Of a DNA stretch of 7,313 bases, positions 5,781 through 7,313 are shown piece after piece (the first letter of the stretch is position 1; each line of letters begins with the position of its first letter). The position numbers and the translations under genes were made by a program. Under the pieces are notes generated by a model. That model saw only the letters and a program-made list of their open reading frames with translations, did no database searches and was not told where the DNA came from. The stretch lies in assembly GCA_002371695.1 (NCBI GenBank), contig DFGG01000084.1, positions 1 to 7,313 on the forward strand, given 5' to 3'. Source of the stretch: a bacterium UBA3756 (GTDB lineage Bacteria; Bacteroidota; Bacteroidia; Bacteroidales; Bacteroidaceae).

Positions 5781-6236
5781 ATGCGTTTTTTAGGTAATAT
5801 AGAAGCCAAGACAGACGTGAAGGGAAGAGCCTTCCTGCCCGCTGTTTTTCGCAAGGTACTGCAAGTATCCGGCGAAGAGCTGTTGGTACTGCGCAAGGAT
5901 GTCTTCCAGAAATGCCTGGTGCTATACCCAGAAAGCGTATGGAATGCCAAGCTCGATATGCTGAAGGCACAGCTGAAGCCGTGGAAGCCATCCCACCAGC
6001 AGATGTTCCGTCAGTTTGTGTCAGAAGCAGAGGCCATCACCCTCGACGGCAACGGACGCTTCCTCATCTCAAAGCGCCTGCTGAAAATCGCAGGTATCAA
6101 CCAAGACATCCAGTTCATCGGCATGGATGACACCATTGAGATATGGTCGCCACAACACCTGCAAGAAATCCAAAAGTCGGATGAAGACTTTGGTGCTGAG
6201 TTCGAGAATATTATGAATGCAGAGAGTGAACAATGA
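5781..6236 (+). CDS. mraZ: MraZ transcriptional regulator of the division and cell-wall cluster
   Basis: This 151-residue protein has the standard MraZ layout: two SpoVT-AbrB-like swapped-hairpin domains, each with a DxxxR motif (D12-VKG-R16 and D89-GNG-R93). The N-terminus MRFLGNIEAKTDVKGR and the second half EAITLDGNGRFLISKRLL are typical of the family. MraZ forms a ring-shaped oligomer that binds direct repeats in its own promoter; in E. coli it represses the dcw operon, while in some other bacteria it activates it. Matching repeats lie 40-70 bases upstream of this start. The start at 5781 gives the normal N-terminus; an out-of-frame ATG at 5773 opens only a six-residue frame. The last four bases ATGA overlap the rsmH start, indicating translational coupling. 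The last 25 or so residues are acidic and less conserved. Confidence 0.96.
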   Translation: MRFLGNIEAKTDVKGRAFLPAVFRKVLQVSGEELLVLRKDVFQKCLVLYPESVWNAKLDMLKAQLKPWKPSHQQMFRQFVSEAEAITLDGNGRFLISKRLLKIAGINQDIQFIGMDDTIEIWSPQHLQEIQKSDEDFGAEFENIMNAESEQ

Positions 6237-7147
6237 TACAGACGGCAGGGACATATCACGTAGCAGTACTCCTTCGGGAGAGCGTCGACGGGCTTGATAT
6301 CAAGCCCGGTGGCATTTATGTAGACGTGACCTTCGGTGGAGGTGGCCACAGCCGAGAGATACTCCGTCGGTTGGACAAGACGAGTCATCTGTACAGCTTT
6401 GATCAGGATGCTGATGCCGAGAACAATATCGTAAGCGACGAGCGATTCACTTTCGTCAGAAGTAATTTCAGATACCTGAGAAACTGGATGCGCTACTATG
6501 GTGTGGAGCATATCGACGGACTACTGGCAGACCTCGGCGTATCAAGTCATCACCTCGACGACGAAAGCCGCGGTTTCTCCTTCCGTTTCGACGCACCACT
6601 CGACATGAGGATGAACAAACGAGGAGGCAAGACAGCCGCCAATATCGTCAACGAGTACAGCGAGGAACAGCTGTCTGACATTTTCTACCTTTACGGAGAG
6701 TTGAAAAATGCCCGTAAGATAGCATCACAACTCGTCAAAGTACGTCAGGAGCACCTCATCGAGACAACGGGCGACATACTAAACGCCATAGGCTCTCTGT
6801 TTCCAAAGGACCGTGAGAAAAAAGAGATGGCCAAGCTGTTTCAGGCCCTGCGCATAGAGGTAAACCACGAGATGGATGCGCTACGCGACATGCTCAATGC
6901 AGCCAGCGACCTACTTGGCAAAGGCGGCAGGTTGAGTGTCATCACCTACCACTCACTGGAAGACCGTATCGTGAAGAATATGATGAAGGCAGGCAATGTC
7001 GAGGGAAAGGTAAAGCAGGATTTCTTCGGACGCATCGAGGCGCCTTTCAAGACCTTCAACAACAAGCCCATCATTCCCGATGAAGAGGAATTGGCGAGAA
7101 ATCCGAGAAGCAGGAGTGCCAAGCTCCGTATAGCAGAGAAGTTGTGA
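6233..7147 (+). CDS. rsmH: 16S rRNA (cytosine-1402-N4)-methyltransferase RsmH
   Basis: RsmH (formerly MraW) uses S-adenosylmethionine to methylate N4 of C1402 in the decoding centre of 16S rRNA. This 304-residue protein is full length for the family. HVAVLLRESVDGL (9-21) is the usual N-terminus; DVTFGGGGHS (31-40) is the SAM-binding loop, with Val where many homologues have Gly or Ala after the Asp; LADLGVSSHHLDD (98-110) and GFSFRFDAPLDMRM (114-127) are the next signatures; FQALRIEVN (203-211), VITYHSLEDRIVK (236-248) and NPRSRSAKLR (290-299) complete the set. Its ATG lies inside the mraZ stop (ATGA), so the two are translationally coupled, the standard dcw order. Nothing in the sequence suggests loss of function. 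Confidence 0.97.
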   Translation: MIQTAGTYHVAVLLRESVDGLDIKPGGIYVDVTFGGGGHSREILRRLDKTSHLYSFDQDADAENNIVSDERFTFVRSNFRYLRNWMRYYGVEHIDGLLADLGVSSHHLDDESRGFSFRFDAPLDMRMNKRGGKTAANIVNEYSEEQLSDIFYLYGELKNARKIASQLVKVRQEHLIETTGDILNAIGSLFPKDREKKEMAKLFQALRIEVNHEMDALRDMLNAASDLLGKGGRLSVITYHSLEDRIVKNMMKAGNVEGKVKQDFFGRIEAPFKTFNNKPIIPDEEELARNPRSRSAKLRIAEKL

Positions 7148-7159
7148 CAAGAAAGAGTT

Positions 7160-7313
7160 ATGAAGAAGCAAGATGACATAGAACTGGAAATGCAGGAACC
7201 GACAGTTGGTGAGCCAGCAGTAGCCGAGGAGACAGCGGCAACACCCCAGCAGGACGAGGAAGAAACGAGTCTGAAAGAAGAAGTGGCAGAGGTGAAGGAG
7301 CAGACCAAGAAGG
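7160..7313 (+). CDS. N-terminal part of a small acidic protein in the ftsL position
   Basis: An open frame starts at ATG 7160, 12 bases after the rsmH stop, and runs off the window after 51 codons. The visible part (MKKQDDIELEMQEPTVGEPA and on) is dominated by Glu, with some Asp, Gln, Lys, Ala and Thr, is low in hydrophobic residues, and ends KEEVAEVKEQTKK. It looks like a disordered or partly helical cytoplasmic extension. In Bacteroidota dcw clusters the gene between rsmH and the ftsI-type penicillin-binding protein encodes a short FtsL-like division protein with one membrane segment, and Prevotella versions often carry an acidic N-terminal region. That is the best guess from position; the membrane segment and coiled coil that would prove it are outside the window. 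Confidence 0.6.
   Translation, partial: MKKQDDIELEMQEPTVGEPAVAEETAATPQQDEEETSLKEEVAEVKEQTKK

Overview
The window looks like a chromosomal segment of a Bacteroidota bacterium, most likely a Prevotella-type member of the Bacteroidales. The evidence is a glycine-lipid acyltransferase pair (GlsB/GlsA type), Bacteroidota-style promoter elements (TAnnTTTG) instead of ordinary -10 boxes, weak or absent Shine-Dalgarno sequences, an mraZ-rsmH start of the division and cell-wall (dcw) cluster, and secreted plant-polysaccharide enzymes. Family assignments rest on motif recognition; no database search was possible.

Layout. Positions 1-144 (+) hold the last 47 codons of a dGTPase-like gene. After 18 bases comes a complete secreted GH53 endo-beta-1,4-galactanase (163-1392, +). 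It runs convergently, across a 43-base gap with palindromes, into a leftward unit transcribed glsA-like (5562-4738), glsB-like (4714-3716), then a large secreted beta-helix protein (3700-1436). The gaps inside this unit are 23 and 15 bases, so it reads as one operon. A 218-base AT-rich divergent promoter region (5563-5780) separates it from the rightward dcw operon: mraZ (5781-6236), rsmH (6233-7147, overlapping mraZ by ATGA) and the start of a small acidic protein in the ftsL position (7160 to the window end).

How the genes work together. GlsB and GlsA are expected to make N-acyloxyacyl glycine membrane lipids by sequential N- and O-acylation. MraZ should autoregulate the dcw operon through three tandem 10-bp repeats (TGGNGGAAAR) just upstream of the mraZ promoter, and RsmH methylates 16S rRNA. 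The GH53 enzyme and the beta-helix protein form a small convergent carbohydrate pair inserted between housekeeping genes. Their likely target is pectic galactan and rhamnogalacturonan I, but only the GH53 assignment is firm.

Most worth following up: the beta-helix protein, which resembles pectin methylesterases in fold but seems to lack key catalytic positions and sits at the end of a lipid operon; the clean MraZ operator; and the short C-terminal tail of the GH53 enzyme. I see no clear sign of an entirely new multi-gene system, mobile element, CRISPR array or RNA gene.
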